A stretch of 58,667 nt of DNA. Origin: CAZWRN01 sp964446685 (GTDB lineage: Bacteria > Patescibacteriota > Microgenomatia > Daviesbacterales > UBA10151). Location of the stretch: NCBI GenBank assembly GCA_964446685.1, contig CAYUPO010000008.1, forward strand, positions 1-58,667, given 5' to 3'. Shown piece by piece: positions 39,842 through 48,272 of this stretch. Position 1 is the stretch's first letter. Every line of letters begins with the position of its first letter. The notes under the pieces were generated by a model. The model was not told where the DNA came from. It searched no databases and was given only the letters and a program-made list of their open reading frames with translations. The translations under genes were made by a program, and so were the position numbers.

Positions 39842-42061
39842 TTATTGCAACACTACAGGTGTCATCTCTCCCCATCTTTTGCCGCTTTTTAGATCTACTT
39901 TAACAGGCACTGTCAGCTTTAATGCTTCCTCCATTTTTTGGGAGATCATTTTGGCGGTGCTCTTTACTTCTTCTGGAAGACATTCAAACATTAACTCATC
40001 ATGAACCTGCAAAATCAAAATACAGCTTTCAGCTTTCAGCTTTCTGTCTTCTGTCTTTTTTGCTGATGACTGATGACCGATAGCTGCTAGCTCTTTGTCT
40101 ATTTCTACCATCGCTTTTTTGATCATGTCGGCACTGCTACCCTGGACCGGATGGTTAATGGCTGCCCTCTCTCCGGCGGCTCTTAAAAAATGATTGGTGG
40201 AAGCAAGCTCCGGCATATAGCGTCTTCTGCCGCCGATTGTTTCGACATAACCATTTTTAACACCAAATTCCAATGTTTTGGCCATCCATTCTTTTACTTT
40301 GGGAAACTGCTGAAAGTATTCTTCGATATAAAGCTTGGCTGTAGCAAAATCAACATTTAACTGCCGGGAAAGGGCTCTGGGACCCTGACCATAAAGGGTG
40401 GCAAAGTTCATTGTTTTACCAACAGTTCTTTGTTCTTTGGTGATCTCACTGATATCTTTTTTGAAAATTTTTGCTGCAGTTGCAGCATGAATATCCTGCC
40501 CTTCTTTAAAGGCCTGAATCAGATTTTCGTCTCCTGACAAATGAGCCATAATCCGCAGCTCTATCTGAGAATAATCAGCTCCAAGCAAAACCCGTCCTTC
40601 AGGAGCAATAAATGCTTTGCGGATTTCCCCTCCCATTTCGCCTTTGATCGGAATATTTTGCAAGTTTGGATTGGTTGAAGAGAGCCTACCGGTGGCAGCG
40701 CCTTCTACATTAAAAGTGGAATGGATTCTACCATCTTCTCCGATATTTTGAGGAAGTGTATCGACATAAGTCGAGACCAGTTTATAAAGCTGCCGATATT
40801 GGAGCATCAAGGGGATTGCCGGATGTGCCGCCGAAAGTTCGTTGAGAGTATCCTCATCTGTTGACCGGCCGGTTTTGGTTTTTCGGACAACTGGAAGATT
40901 TAGTTCATCAAATAAGATCTCCGCCAACTGCTTCGGTGAGTTTAAATTAAATTCATGTCCGACAAAATGGTAAACATTTTTTTCAATATCAATCAGTTTG
41001 GCTTTTAGATCCTGTCCCAGTTTTTCCAGAAATGGAACATCCAGTAAAATACCGTTTTGACTCATTTTTTTCAGCACGGGCTCAACTTCCAGATCCAGGG
41101 CAATAGTGTCTTTTGACTGCTCTTTTTTCACACTACTTTCTTCTGCAATATGCAGTTTTAAATTATCCTCCCCGGTCAGTGGATCTTTGCCCGATCCGGT
41201 AAGTTTGGTGACCAAGCTTTTGAATTCCAGTTCTTTAAAAAGGCTGACAACTTTTGTCTGGTTATAATCTTTAACTTCACATTTTTTAAGATCCAGTTCG
41301 ATTGGCGCATTTACTTCAATTGTTGCCAGCTTTTTACTCATCACTGCTGACTCTGCTCCTTCAGCCAAAAGTCTCTGCATTCTTTCAGGAAGGGTTTTTA
41401 GATTTTCCGGCTGATAGATAGTTTCAATATCACCAAATTGTTTGATCAGTTTAGTGGCACTGACATCGCCGATTCCCGGAACTCCCGGAATATTATCCGA
41501 AGCATCCCCTGCCAAAGCTTTGTATTCAATTATCTGAATTGGTTCAAAACCAAACCGGTCAAAAAATTCATCCCGCCCATAGAGTCCTACATCTGATAAA
41601 GTTTTCTTTGGCATCAGTACTTTGACATGACTATTGATTGTCTGCATGATATCTTTGTCGCCGGTTAAAATAATAACTTCTATCTCAAGTTTCATTTCAA
41701 CCGCCTGACGGGCAAGTGTTCCTATCAGATCATCTGCTTCATAGCCATTCAGACCAAACTCAGGCACACCTAATGTATCCACCACTTCGTGTACCCGGTC
41801 GTACTGGCTGCTCAAAGTAGTATCCATCGGACCTCTGGTTGCTTTGTACTGGGTATAAGCCTGATGTCTGAATGTCGGGGCTTTTTTATCCCAGGCGATA
41901 GCCATGTAGTCTGGTTTTAGATCATCCCAGGATCTTAAAAGCATGTTGGTAAAACCATATACAGCATTTACTAACTCTCCTTTTGAAGTTGTCAGGGGAG
42001 GTGTGGCATGAAAAGCCCGGTGAAGCAGAGCATTTCCATCAACCAAAACAAAACGTTTCAT
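39842..42061 (-). CDS. polA: DNA polymerase I lacking the 3'-5' exonuclease domain
   Basis: The 739-residue protein has a 5'-nuclease domain (about 1-285: LVDGNALLHRAFHA, GYEADDLIGTLA, ILTGDKDIMQ, GDASDNIPGVPGIG), a short linker and a family A polymerase domain (about 325-739) with DYSQIELRIMAHLSGD (motif A), RRTV-like QRTVGKTMNFATLYGQG (motif B) and LQVHDELMFE (motif C). The roughly 200-residue proofreading region is missing. Heptamer arrays at 40024-40086 encode an extra segment (GHQSSAKKTEDRKLKAES) just before motif C. It acts in repair and Okazaki-fragment processing. Confidence 0.95.
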   Translation of the reverse strand: MKRFVLVDGNALLHRAFHATPPLTTSKGELVNAVYGFTNMLLRSWDDLKPDYMAIAWDKKAPTFRHQAYTQYKATRGPMDTTLSSQYDRVHEVVDTLGVPEFGLNGYEADDLIGTLARQAVEMKLEIEVIILTGDKDIMQTINSHVKVLMPKKTLSDVGLYGRDEFFDRFGFEPIQIIEYKALAGDASDNIPGVPGIGDVSATKLIKQFGDIETIYQPENLKTLPERMQRLLAEGAESAVMSKKLATIEVNAPIELDLKKCEVKDYNQTKVVSLFKELEFKSLVTKLTGSGKDPLTGEDNLKLHIAEESSVKKEQSKDTIALDLEVEPVLKKMSQNGILLDVPFLEKLGQDLKAKLIDIEKNVYHFVGHEFNLNSPKQLAEILFDELNLPVVRKTKTGRSTDEDTLNELSAAHPAIPLMLQYRQLYKLVSTYVDTLPQNIGEDGRIHSTFNVEGAATGRLSSTNPNLQNIPIKGEMGGEIRKAFIAPEGRVLLGADYSQIELRIMAHLSGDENLIQAFKEGQDIHAATAAKIFKKDISEITKEQRTVGKTMNFATLYGQGPRALSRQLNVDFATAKLYIEEYFQQFPKVKEWMAKTLEFGVKNGYVETIGGRRRYMPELASTNHFLRAAGERAAINHPVQGSSADMIKKAMVEIDKELAAIGHQSSAKKTEDRKLKAESCILILQVHDELMFECLPEEVKSTAKMISQKMEEALKLTVPVKVDLKSGKRWGEMTPVVLQ
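40024..40086 (-). repeat. Composite heptamer repeats inside polA
   Basis: AGCTTTC x3 (40024-40044), TGTCTTC/TGTCTTT (40045-40058), then TGATGAC x2 and CGATAGC. The region stays in frame and adds about 18-20 residues just upstream of polymerase motif C. Confidence 0.82.
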
Positions 42062-42070
42062 AGTCTGCCT

Positions 42071-42076
42071 ATTTTA
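42071..42076 (-). promoter_or_regulatory. Extended -10 (TGGTAAAAT) for polA
   Basis: The minus-strand TG-G-TAAAAT ends 9 bases before the polA ATG, at the edge of the N gap. Confidence 0.5.
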
Positions 42077-42079
42077 CCA

Positions 42080-42179
42080 NNNNNNNNNNNNNNNNNNNNN
42101 NNNNNNNNNNNNNNNNNNNNNNNNNNNNNNNNNNNNNNNNNNNNNNNNNNNNNNNNNNNNNNNNNNNNNNNNNNNNNNN
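42080..42179. other. Assembly gap (100 N)
   Basis: A placeholder gap between the polA promoter and the promoter of the attenuator region; the true length is unknown. Confidence 0.99.
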
Positions 42180-42180
42180 T

Positions 42181-42209
42181 TTGACAACACCTACTTCATT
42201 TTGTATAGT
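42181..42209 (+). promoter_or_regulatory. Consensus sigma70-type promoter (TTGACA-17-TATAGT)
   Basis: A perfect -35 TTGACA (42181-42186), a 17-base spacer and TATAGT (42204-42209). It is the best full promoter in the window. Transcription should begin at about 42216-42217, exactly at the ATG of the Cys-rich leader ORF. Confidence 0.85.
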
Positions 42210-42216
42210 GTCTTCT

Positions 42217-42330
42217 ATGTGCAATTGCCGTTCCAAATGCGAAAAAGCAGTCCCTCAAATCTCAACCCAAGTTTTTGCCAACGCCCCATCCTGTTGTCCT
42301 TCCACCTACAATCTGGGAGGCAGTTTTTAG
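42217..42330 (+). CDS. Leaderless 37-residue Cys-rich leader peptide
   Basis: The ATG at 42217 is 7 bases after the -10 box, so the mRNA would be leaderless. The peptide starts MCNCRSKCEK, has a central PSCCPSTYN and ends GGSF at a TAG: five Cys in 37 residues, with a CysCys pair at 26-27. Codons 32-35 contain the first arm of an antiterminator. It resembles the leader peptides of attenuators, with Cys as the sensed residue. It could instead be a stand-alone Cys-rich miniprotein. Confidence 0.65.
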   Translation: MCNCRSKCEKAVPQISTQVFANAPSCCPSTYNLGGSF

Positions 42331-42396
42331 TTAATTAGAAATTAGTTGATTAGTTGATTAGAAAATAACAGCCTCCCAGATCGGGAGGTTTTTTTT
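42311..42396 (+). promoter_or_regulatory. Transcription attenuator: mutually exclusive antiterminator and terminator
   Basis: ATCTGGGAGGC (42311-42321, inside the leader ORF) is perfectly complementary to GCCTCCCAGAT (42371-42381): the antiterminator. The second arm also contains CCTCCC (42372-42377), which pairs with GGGAGG (42383-42388) around loop AGATC and is followed by eight T (42389-42396): the terminator. The two structures cannot coexist. The 49-base loop is made of ATTAGTTG-type heptamer repeats. A ribosome at the leader stop codon would cover the first arm and favour termination; stalling at the Cys codons would leave it free. Confidence 0.75.
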
Positions 42397-42428
42397 GTCA
42401 GAATTTAATTTGAAAGGAGGTGTTACAT

Positions 42429-42659
42429 ATGAAAAAAAACGAATTAAGTCCCTTACAGCGATTGGGCCAAACTATTGAACTTCACGAACTGGCGATGGAG
42501 TTTCGCCGAACAGGCAATGTAAATATTAAGCGCTGGAGCCCAGAAGCTGCTTCAGGTCTAGGTATGACATTAAACAGACTTGCAGTAGTGGATATGGGTG
42601 CCGCAAAAGCATATGCTAAAAAAAGTGCTGACTGGGCGCTCAAGTCTCTGGGAGAATAA
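42429..42659 (+). CDS. Small helical protein of unknown function under attenuator control
   Basis: From the ATG at 42429 the protein has 76 residues and no Cys. AAAGGAGGTG at 42413-42422 is a nearly perfect Shine-Dalgarno. The protein is helical and basic/amphipathic (LGQTIELHELAMEFRRTG; GAAKAYAKKSADWALKSL). The family is not recognised. An upstream in-frame codon at 42420 lies within the Shine-Dalgarno and is not the start. Its link to Cys is only through the leader peptide. Confidence 0.75.
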   Translation: MKKNELSPLQRLGQTIELHELAMEFRRTGNVNIKRWSPEAASGLGMTLNRLAVVDMGAAKAYAKKSADWALKSLGE

Positions 42660-42708
42660 CTCTGCTTTTATAAGAATAAAAAATGTTGATTGATTAATAG
42701 ATATTCTA

Positions 42709-44148
42709 TTAAGCTACATAATGAAGCGCTGTAGAGTGCGAAGCTTTGGGAGGATTATCCATCCTTTCAAAAATATCTTTTTTTATTTCAGCATTTTTTT
42801 CTGTATTAACCAGGACTCCATTGTGTGGCCAATTTGCAATATGAGCAATAAATAAATGCGGCGAATTTGGAAAGTATCCAGCTAATTTTTCTGCTTCATC
42901 TGCTGGAGCTTCGCTATTAGTACTTATTAATCTGGCTTTTTCGTCCGCTATAGCATTTTGCAACTCGTCATGTTTAAAGTAAGCATCTGTTTCTCCGGAC
43001 ACAATTGCTATTGGAAATTTGACTTGTTCTCTTAATGCACGAGGCATTTGACTGGCAAGACCAATGCCAAATTTTGGCTTAAGTATGGAGGGAGCCAGGT
43101 TTTTTACCCAATTTAATACAGGAATACCTCCATCAGGCAGAATCCTCGTTTCCGCACCTGTTACCACTCCCTGACCATGCATTGGGTCAATTATTTCTTT
43201 TAAATATTTTTCTCTTTTTTTAAGTAATCCGCCGAGTTGCTTATTGTTGCCACCAAAGTAGGATCCGCCAATCTCATCATCCAATTGCTGCAGTTCAGCT
43301 TTTTGACTATCAGATAAATGTGGTGGGGTTTTTGTACGATGTCTCATATTCTCTAATTGTTCCTTTAAACGCATTACCTTGGGGGCGTCACCTTGATCCT
43401 TAGCTTTTTCTAATGCAGTTTCGGTGTCGGCGAAATTTTCAATAGAGGGATACAGATATTCCACTTCTCTTTTTGCTGAAACGTGCTCATTTTTTCTTTC
43501 ATTTAAAAACTGTAACTTATTTTGATCATACATTCCCCCTGCTTGATTGAAGATAAATCCCGCTATTTTAGTATCAAGATGCCCTTTATCAATCATTCCC
43601 TGTAATACTAAAGCGGCTAAAAACATATCCATGCCCCCCATACTGGTCCCTTCAAGCTTAATACTTTTGGCTGGGTGCTGTTTTAAGGTTTCAGCAATAA
43701 TACCTGCTATTTGTGAAGCTCGTTCAAATGGGTGTGATACATAACTATCCTTTAAATTTCCCCATGTGTCAGCACTTGCGTAAGAGCTAAATGTCACACC
43801 TGTTGCTACCTCTGGCATGGATTTCATAACTTCTGCCACAATTGGTGCTGCAACTGCTGGTGTTCCAACAGAGCCTGGTAAATAAAAATAGGCTTCATTA
43901 TTAGAATTATCCGGTTGAATATCTTTTACTAATGTAGCGACTCTCAGATTGTGGTCTGGACGTTTTGATAAATCTGGCTTCTGGTCAGATGTTAAAAATT
44001 CCAAACTATCATTTATCATCTTTATTGTTGAGGGCGATGCAGTTCCAAACCTGAACTCTCTAATGACTCCGGGGAAATTCTTTAAACTAGTATGTTCTTT
44101 ATTTATAAATTCTTCTAATTTAGGACTATTATTTTGTGTTTCAATCAT
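42709..44148 (-). CDS. Alpha/beta-hydrolase-fold protein with inserted helical lid
   Basis: This 479-residue protein has a nucleophile elbow EGTSMGGMDMF (about 165-175, GxSxG), a long charged helical insertion (about 215-330, including EKAKDQGDAPKVMRLKEQLENMRHR) and a late VSGETDAYFKHDEL (acid Asp) and ANWPHNGVLVN (His), completing a Ser-Asp-His triad. There is no signal peptide. The substrate is unknown. It lies 12 bases downstream of the gene at 44161-44613. Confidence 0.7.
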   Translation of the reverse strand: MIETQNNSPKLEEFINKEHTSLKNFPGVIREFRFGTASPSTIKMINDSLEFLTSDQKPDLSKRPDHNLRVATLVKDIQPDNSNNEAYFYLPGSVGTPAVAAPIVAEVMKSMPEVATGVTFSSYASADTWGNLKDSYVSHPFERASQIAGIIAETLKQHPAKSIKLEGTSMGGMDMFLAALVLQGMIDKGHLDTKIAGFIFNQAGGMYDQNKLQFLNERKNEHVSAKREVEYLYPSIENFADTETALEKAKDQGDAPKVMRLKEQLENMRHRTKTPPHLSDSQKAELQQLDDEIGGSYFGGNNKQLGGLLKKREKYLKEIIDPMHGQGVVTGAETRILPDGGIPVLNWVKNLAPSILKPKFGIGLASQMPRALREQVKFPIAIVSGETDAYFKHDELQNAIADEKARLISTNSEAPADEAEKLAGYFPNSPHLFIAHIANWPHNGVLVNTEKNAEIKKDIFERMDNPPKASHSTALHYVA

Positions 44149-44160
44149 ATTTTTATTCTA

Positions 44161-44613
44161 TCATGCAGAAAGAAAGTAGCTGCCGGTCAGAAGAATGGCA
44201 CTTGTGCCGAGTAATCTTACATAAAGTAAGGGAAATTTCCAGATCCATTTGTCATGCCAGGGGGCGTGAATGGGGTTAAATTTTTTGATTCCGTAATGAG
44301 GGTTTAGAATAAACCAGAAAAAATCTTCCAATACACTAGCGATTAAAAATATTGCCCAGACCACTAACTCCTTTGACCAACTCCAATCAAGACCTAACAC
44401 AATGGGAAAATGAGACATTACTATGATCATCATCAGAAACCAAAAATGATAACCGGTATATGGTTGTTCACCCCAAAAAAGTTTTGTAATTCTATTTTTG
44501 ATTCTCCAGGTTGGTAGATTTTCTGCCCAGCCATTTTTGCCCTCAATTTCTATTTCTAATTTAGCAACAACAAAAGCAATTAAAACAGTAAAGACAATTA
44601 TATAAAAAATCAT
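44161..44613 (-). CDS. Small multi-pass membrane protein of unknown function
   Basis: The 150-residue protein has four hydrophobic segments and a conserved-looking aromatic/His region (GYHFWFLM, NPHYGIKKFNPIHAPWHDKWIWKFP). The His spacing might suggest metal binding, but no family is recognised. It overlaps the GT2 gene by 4 bases, so it probably works with that glycosyltransferase. Confidence 0.55.
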   Translation of the reverse strand: MIFYIIVFTVLIAFVVAKLEIEIEGKNGWAENLPTWRIKNRITKLFWGEQPYTGYHFWFLMMIIVMSHFPIVLGLDWSWSKELVVWAIFLIASVLEDFFWFILNPHYGIKKFNPIHAPWHDKWIWKFPLLYVRLLGTSAILLTGSYFLSA

Positions 44614-45407
44614 TTAAAGTGTCCGTATTTGTATTTAGTAGGGTTATTTTTATAACCTTTGGTGACGTTGTGGAAAAAGGAAATCAGCATTTTGGTGATG
44701 TATTGGAACTTCCCTTCATCCTCTATTCTTCTGGTCGAGGTATATATTTTAGGATGTTTAAGAAAAACAAATTTGTTACCGGCTTTGCACATTCTTTGAA
44801 CTAATTCATGATCTTCTGCGAAACGAAGCTTCTCATCAAAACCGCCAGTTTTTTCAAACGCGGATCTTTTAACATACAGGTTTATTCCCATTGCCATTGG
44901 CCAGACCGGCTTTGTGGCTTTGAAAGCAACATCAGCTGCTACAAAGATAGCTGTATTTTCCGCTTTTTTTACCGCTGTTCTAAAACGTCTGACACCCAAC
45001 CTGTCTCTTTCTTCGTTTTCTACACCTGGTTTGTCTGCCGGAAGATTGGTAGCGGCTGCCAGATCAGGATTTTTTTCCATTATCTCCTGATAATATTTTT
45101 CCAGACAGTCCTCTCTTTTCAAAAACACATCAGCATCCAAAAATAATATATGATCGGCAGTGGTTTTTTTAACACCAAAATTTCTCTGCCGGGATATAGT
45201 GGATTTGGGGATTTGAAAAAACTGCAGTTGAGGTAAGTTTGATTTTCTGTTGTTTACCACCTCTTCAGTCAGATCCTTGGAGAAGGCATCAACTACAACA
45301 ATTTCTTTTGGCTGCACAGTCTGTGCCGAGATAGAATCCAGCAACATGCCAATATATTTTTCTTCATTTAATGTTGGGATAACTATTGCTAAATTGGCGA
45401 ATTTCAT
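44610..45407 (-). CDS. GT2-family glycosyltransferase
   Basis: The 265-residue GT-A enzyme has AIVIPTLNEEKYIGMLLDSI (about 8-27), EIVVVDAFSKD, and HILFLDADVFLK (DxD motif, about 86-97) and GGFDEKLRFAEDHELVQRM (about 191-209, the ED acid motif). Donor and acceptor are unknown. It is in an operon with two small membrane proteins. Confidence 0.9.
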   Translation of the reverse strand: MKFANLAIVIPTLNEEKYIGMLLDSISAQTVQPKEIVVVDAFSKDLTEEVVNNRKSNLPQLQFFQIPKSTISRQRNFGVKKTTADHILFLDADVFLKREDCLEKYYQEIMEKNPDLAAATNLPADKPGVENEERDRLGVRRFRTAVKKAENTAIFVAADVAFKATKPVWPMAMGINLYVKRSAFEKTGGFDEKLRFAEDHELVQRMCKAGNKFVFLKHPKIYTSTRRIEDEGKFQYITKMLISFFHNVTKGYKNNPTKYKYGHFK

Positions 45408-45410
45408 AAT

Positions 45411-45848
45411 TTAATTATATTTTTTGTATATAAAAATCAAACAACTTAAAGTGAATAGCAACAGTCCTTCAAACAATATATAGGCATTATAAAAAGGGAT
45501 CCAAAAATAAATAGATGGTGTACTTTTAAACACCGCTGGATAATCGATTGTAATGGAGTAGTAAATTAAAAATCCAGCATATACTATCCCCCAAATAGCA
45601 GCGATATATAAGAGATTTTTATACTTTGACAGATTTCTGGATACTTCTAAACCGAAGGAAGCAGTTAGCACTGCAAATAAGCCATATAACTGAGTCATAT
45701 ACTGAGAATAGATAACTAAATCTGAACTCCAATTACTAGAGATATTGGCCAGTTTGAGATTTAGTATATGAATGATCCCATCGGCAAAAAGATAGATGCT
45801 GGTGAAAAGTAAATACCATTTCAGGATATTTTTTATTGATCTTTCCAT
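45411..45848 (-). CDS. Small membrane protein of unknown function
   Basis: This 145-residue protein has four predicted membrane segments (about 8-25, 45-65, 75-98, 112-140) and a basic C terminus. No family is recognised. It lies 3 bases upstream of the GT2 gene. Confidence 0.55.
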   Translation of the reverse strand: MERSIKNILKWYLLFTSIYLFADGIIHILNLKLANISSNWSSDLVIYSQYMTQLYGLFAVLTASFGLEVSRNLSKYKNLLYIAAIWGIVYAGFLIYYSITIDYPAVFKSTPSIYFWIPFYNAYILFEGLLLFTLSCLIFIYKKYN

Positions 45849-45888
45849 CTATCCATTATACCTTTTTTTGGGCAGTTTATCCTAAATT

Positions 45889-47661
45889 TTAGCCTTTTAA
45901 TTCACTTTGGGCTACTATGGAAGCGTATACTCCTTTTTTCTTTAACAGCTCCTGGTGATTACCTTTTTCGACAATTCGCCCTTTGTCCATCACCAATATC
46001 TGATCAGCTTTTTGAACAGTTGAAAGCCGGTGGGCAATGACAATTTTGGTTAATGTTTTTTCTTTAGAGATATCTTCCAAAGCTTTTTGGATCATTGCTT
46101 CAGATAAAGTATCCAGATGCGAGGTTGGTTCATCCATGATTAGGATTTTTGGATCAGCAAAAAGAGCTCTGGCAATTGCCAGTCGTTGCTTTTGTCCTCC
46201 TGACAATTTCACACCGCGTTCCCCAATCTCAGTCTGATAACCGTCTTCAAAATCTTTAATAAACTCATGTGCATGGGCCAGCTCCGCCGCTCTGATAACC
46301 CGGTCTTTGACCGAGTGCCAGGTTGACTGACCAAAAGAGTAAGCAATGACTTCCCAGACCTTTCGGTTTGGAACCGGTGAATCCTGAAATACGACAGCAG
46401 TTTGCTGATGATAATCATCAAGTGCAACTTCCCTCAGATCATACTTACCATCAAGCACAATTGATCCCCCGATAGGGTCGTAGTACCTACTTAAAAGTTT
46501 GGCAATGGTAGACTTACCTGAACCTGACTTCCCCACCAATGCAGTAAAAGACCCCGCTGGAATAGTAAAACTTACATTTTTTAGAACACGTCTTTTTTTA
46601 TAAGCAAAAGTCACATGTCTAAATGCCAGTTGTCCTTTAAAGTTATCCAGCCTGATCGGATTTATAGATTCTTTGACTGAAGATTTTTGATTTAGTAACG
46701 AACTAATTCGATCAACTGGTTCTGATGCATCCACTGCCCTTTCATAGATTCGTCCAAGTCTAAAAATATTGGAATTTGTTCTTTCAAGAACACTAATCAA
46801 AAATACCAAAGTTCCAACAGTCAGATTACCGGTATAAATCTGCCAAATGCCGATAGATACCATTAGAATATAAAACCCTTCTGTCATCAAAGAACGGTAA
46901 AAACTTTCTATCATATGAGTCTTATATTCAGAGCCGGAGATATTTAGCACTTTTCCCCAAAGTCCCTGGAAAGAACCTTTTTCTCTGTTCTCCTGAGCAA
47001 ATGCTTTGACTACGGTAATATTTGAGATCGTATCCCCTATTTCACCCGATGACTTTTCATATAAATCATGTCTTTTGGAACGTAATTTAGCTGTTTTCTG
47101 GTATGTCAGAAACATTAAATAGATAAATGGACCTACGGCCAATATAAAAACTACGCCAAAAACCCAACTCGTTAGCATGATTAAAATAGCTGAAAGAATT
47201 ATTTTGATCACAATTGGCTGGAACTCCCAAGTAAAAGATTCTATCAATTCGATCAGCTTATCTGTCCCTTTATTTACGATGTTAATCTTAGTTCCAGTAT
47301 TAATTTTTTCATGGTAATCAATCGACAACTCCAGCAACTTTTCATAAGAAGCAGTCTGAATGTGATGTTCAGATTTCCAGATTAGTTTGACGATCAGAAT
47401 ATCGGCCAAATAGTCGAGTAGCATGGTCAGCAATCTGGCTGCTGCTAATCCTCCGATTACCAAAAGTGCTGTTTGCAAACTAATCGCCCCTTTAGTTGAG
47501 GTGAGAATATCCAAAATTTTTCCGTAGATAAAAATTCCAGACAAAAGGAACAACTCCATAAAAGTTGTCACAATTGTCAAAGTATAAAGATCCTTATGAA
47601 AAGGACGCATCAGTTCCCAGACTTTTTTAATAAACGAGTTTCTTGCTAGCGCAATAAAATT
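45889..47661 (-). CDS. ABC transporter, fused permease and ATPase (exporter type)
   Basis: From the ATG at 47661 the protein has 590 residues: a six-segment exporter membrane domain (about 25-310) and an ATPase domain with Walker A LVGKSGSGKSTIAKLL, Q-loop VVFQDSPVPN, signature LSGGQKQRLAIARALF, Walker B ILIMDEPTSHLD and switch His IVIAHRLSTV. Half-transporters of this type form homodimers and export lipids, peptides or drugs. An upstream in-frame start at 47691 is possible. The substrate is unknown; it is adjacent to glycosyltransferase genes. Confidence 0.93.
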   Translation of the reverse strand, partial: NFIALARNSFIKKVWELMRPFHKDLYTLTIVTTFMELFLLSGIFIYGKILDILTSTKGAISLQTALLVIGGLAAARLLTMLLDYLADILIVKLIWKSEHHIQTASYEKLLELSIDYHEKINTGTKINIVNKGTDKLIELIESFTWEFQPIVIKIILSAILIMLTSWVFGVVFILAVGPFIYLMFLTYQKTAKLRSKRHDLYEKSSGEIGDTISNITVVKAFAQENREKGSFQGLWGKVLNISGSEYKTHMIESFYRSLMTEGFYILMVSIGIWQIYTGNLTVGTLVFLISVLERTNSNIFRLGRIYERAVDASEPVDRISSLLNQKSSVKESINPIRLDNFKGQLAFRHVTFAYKKRRVLKNVSFTIPAGSFTALVGKSGSGKSTIAKLLSRYYDPIGGSIVLDGKYDLREVALDDYHQQTAVVFQDSPVPNRKVWEVIAYSFGQSTWHSVKDRVIRAAELAHAHEFIKDFEDGYQTEIGERGVKLSGGQKQRLAIARALFADPKILIMDEPTSHLDTLSEAMIQKALEDISKEKTLTKIVIAHRLSTVQKADQILVMDKGRIVEKGNHQELLKKKGVYASIVAQSELKG

Positions 47662-47736
47662 CATATTAGTATTTCTTTTTAATTTTCTCATATTTTTAAT
47701 CTTCCTATATCAATATTCTTAAATCCGTACACACTC

Positions 47737-47837
47737 TGTCATTCTGATCCGCCAGCTGGCGGAGAAGAATCTCTGAACTTGTTTCAGCCCTTAGATCTCG
47801 CATTCGCGAGAGATCCTTCACTTCGTTCAGGATGACA
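47737..47837. repeat. Palindromic repeat element (intergenic copy of the tatD insertion)
   Basis: TGTCATTCTGA and TCAGGATGACA are imperfect terminal inverted repeats. The interior CTCTGAACTTGTTTCAG and CTCGCATTCGCGAGAGATCC match the segment inside tatD almost base for base. Confidence 0.8.
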
Positions 47838-47886
47838 CTCAACAAGAGGTCTAATCTCCGGTAATTAGGCGAAACCTCTGTCTTAC

Positions 47887-48043
47887 AACATGAGCAAGCT
47901 CTGTCCTTCGGACATNNNNNNNNNNNNNNNNNNNNNNNNNNNNNNNNNNNNNNNNNNNNNNNNNNNNNNNNNNNNNNNNNNNNNNNNNNNNNNNNNNNNN
48001 NNNNNNNNNNNNNNNACATGAGCAAGCTCTGTCCTTCGGACAT
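47887..48043. other. Assembly gap (100 N, 47916-48015) flanked by a 28-bp direct repeat
   Basis: The same 28 bases (ACATGAGCAAGC...CTTCGGACAT) occur immediately left (47888-47915) and right (48016-48043) of the gap. The repeat holds GAGC-AA-GCTC and a GTCC-TTCG-GGAC-like tetraloop hairpin. Either the two contig ends overlap, which would make the gap spurious, or a repeated hairpin broke the assembly. Confidence 0.85.
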
Positions 48044-48069
48044 AAAAAAACCAGCCCTGTGGCTGGTTT
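48044..48069 (-). terminator. Intrinsic terminator of the 38-codon peptide gene
   Basis: On the minus strand AAACCAGCC, loop ACAG, GGCTGGTTT and further T form a perfect 9-bp stem with a T-run. It lies about 30 bases after the stop codon at 48100. Confidence 0.85.
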
Positions 48070-48099
48070 CTGTGTTTTATTTGTTAATGGTTAACTTTT

Positions 48100-48216
48100 T
48101 TAGTTAAGTTTACCCTCCCTTTGCACAGAAACCACTGCATTTTCTGCAGTTCCAAAATTGCCCCCGCCATAAACGGGTGCGAAATTGATATTTAGTTGTA
48201 CGAAAATTTTTGTCAT
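48100..48216 (-). CDS. 38-residue peptide of unknown function
   Basis: The frame reads MTKIFVQLNINFAPVYGGG, then NFGTAENAVVSVQREGKLN. GAAAGG 8-13 bases upstream is a plausible Shine-Dalgarno, a TTGACA-18-TAAACT promoter lies at 48273-48302 and a strong terminator follows, so this is a self-contained small transcription unit. The Gly-rich core is unlike the other proteins here. A regulatory RNA with a chance ORF is the alternative. Confidence 0.55.
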   Translation of the reverse strand: MTKIFVQLNINFAPVYGGGNFGTAENAVVSVQREGKLN

Positions 48217-48272
48217 AATTTTTGACCTTTCAGCTCGGCTTGGCTTCTTCGGCCTGCATACTCAGTTTTAAC

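Noticed and set aside
47705..48043. Minus-strand open frame running through the N gap
   Set aside because: It is made of repeat DNA and N; there is no real coding evidence.
47888..48043. CRISPR array suggested by a 28-bp direct repeat
   Set aside because: There are only two copies, both at the edges of an assembly gap, with no spacers and no cas genes; a contig-end repeat explains it better.
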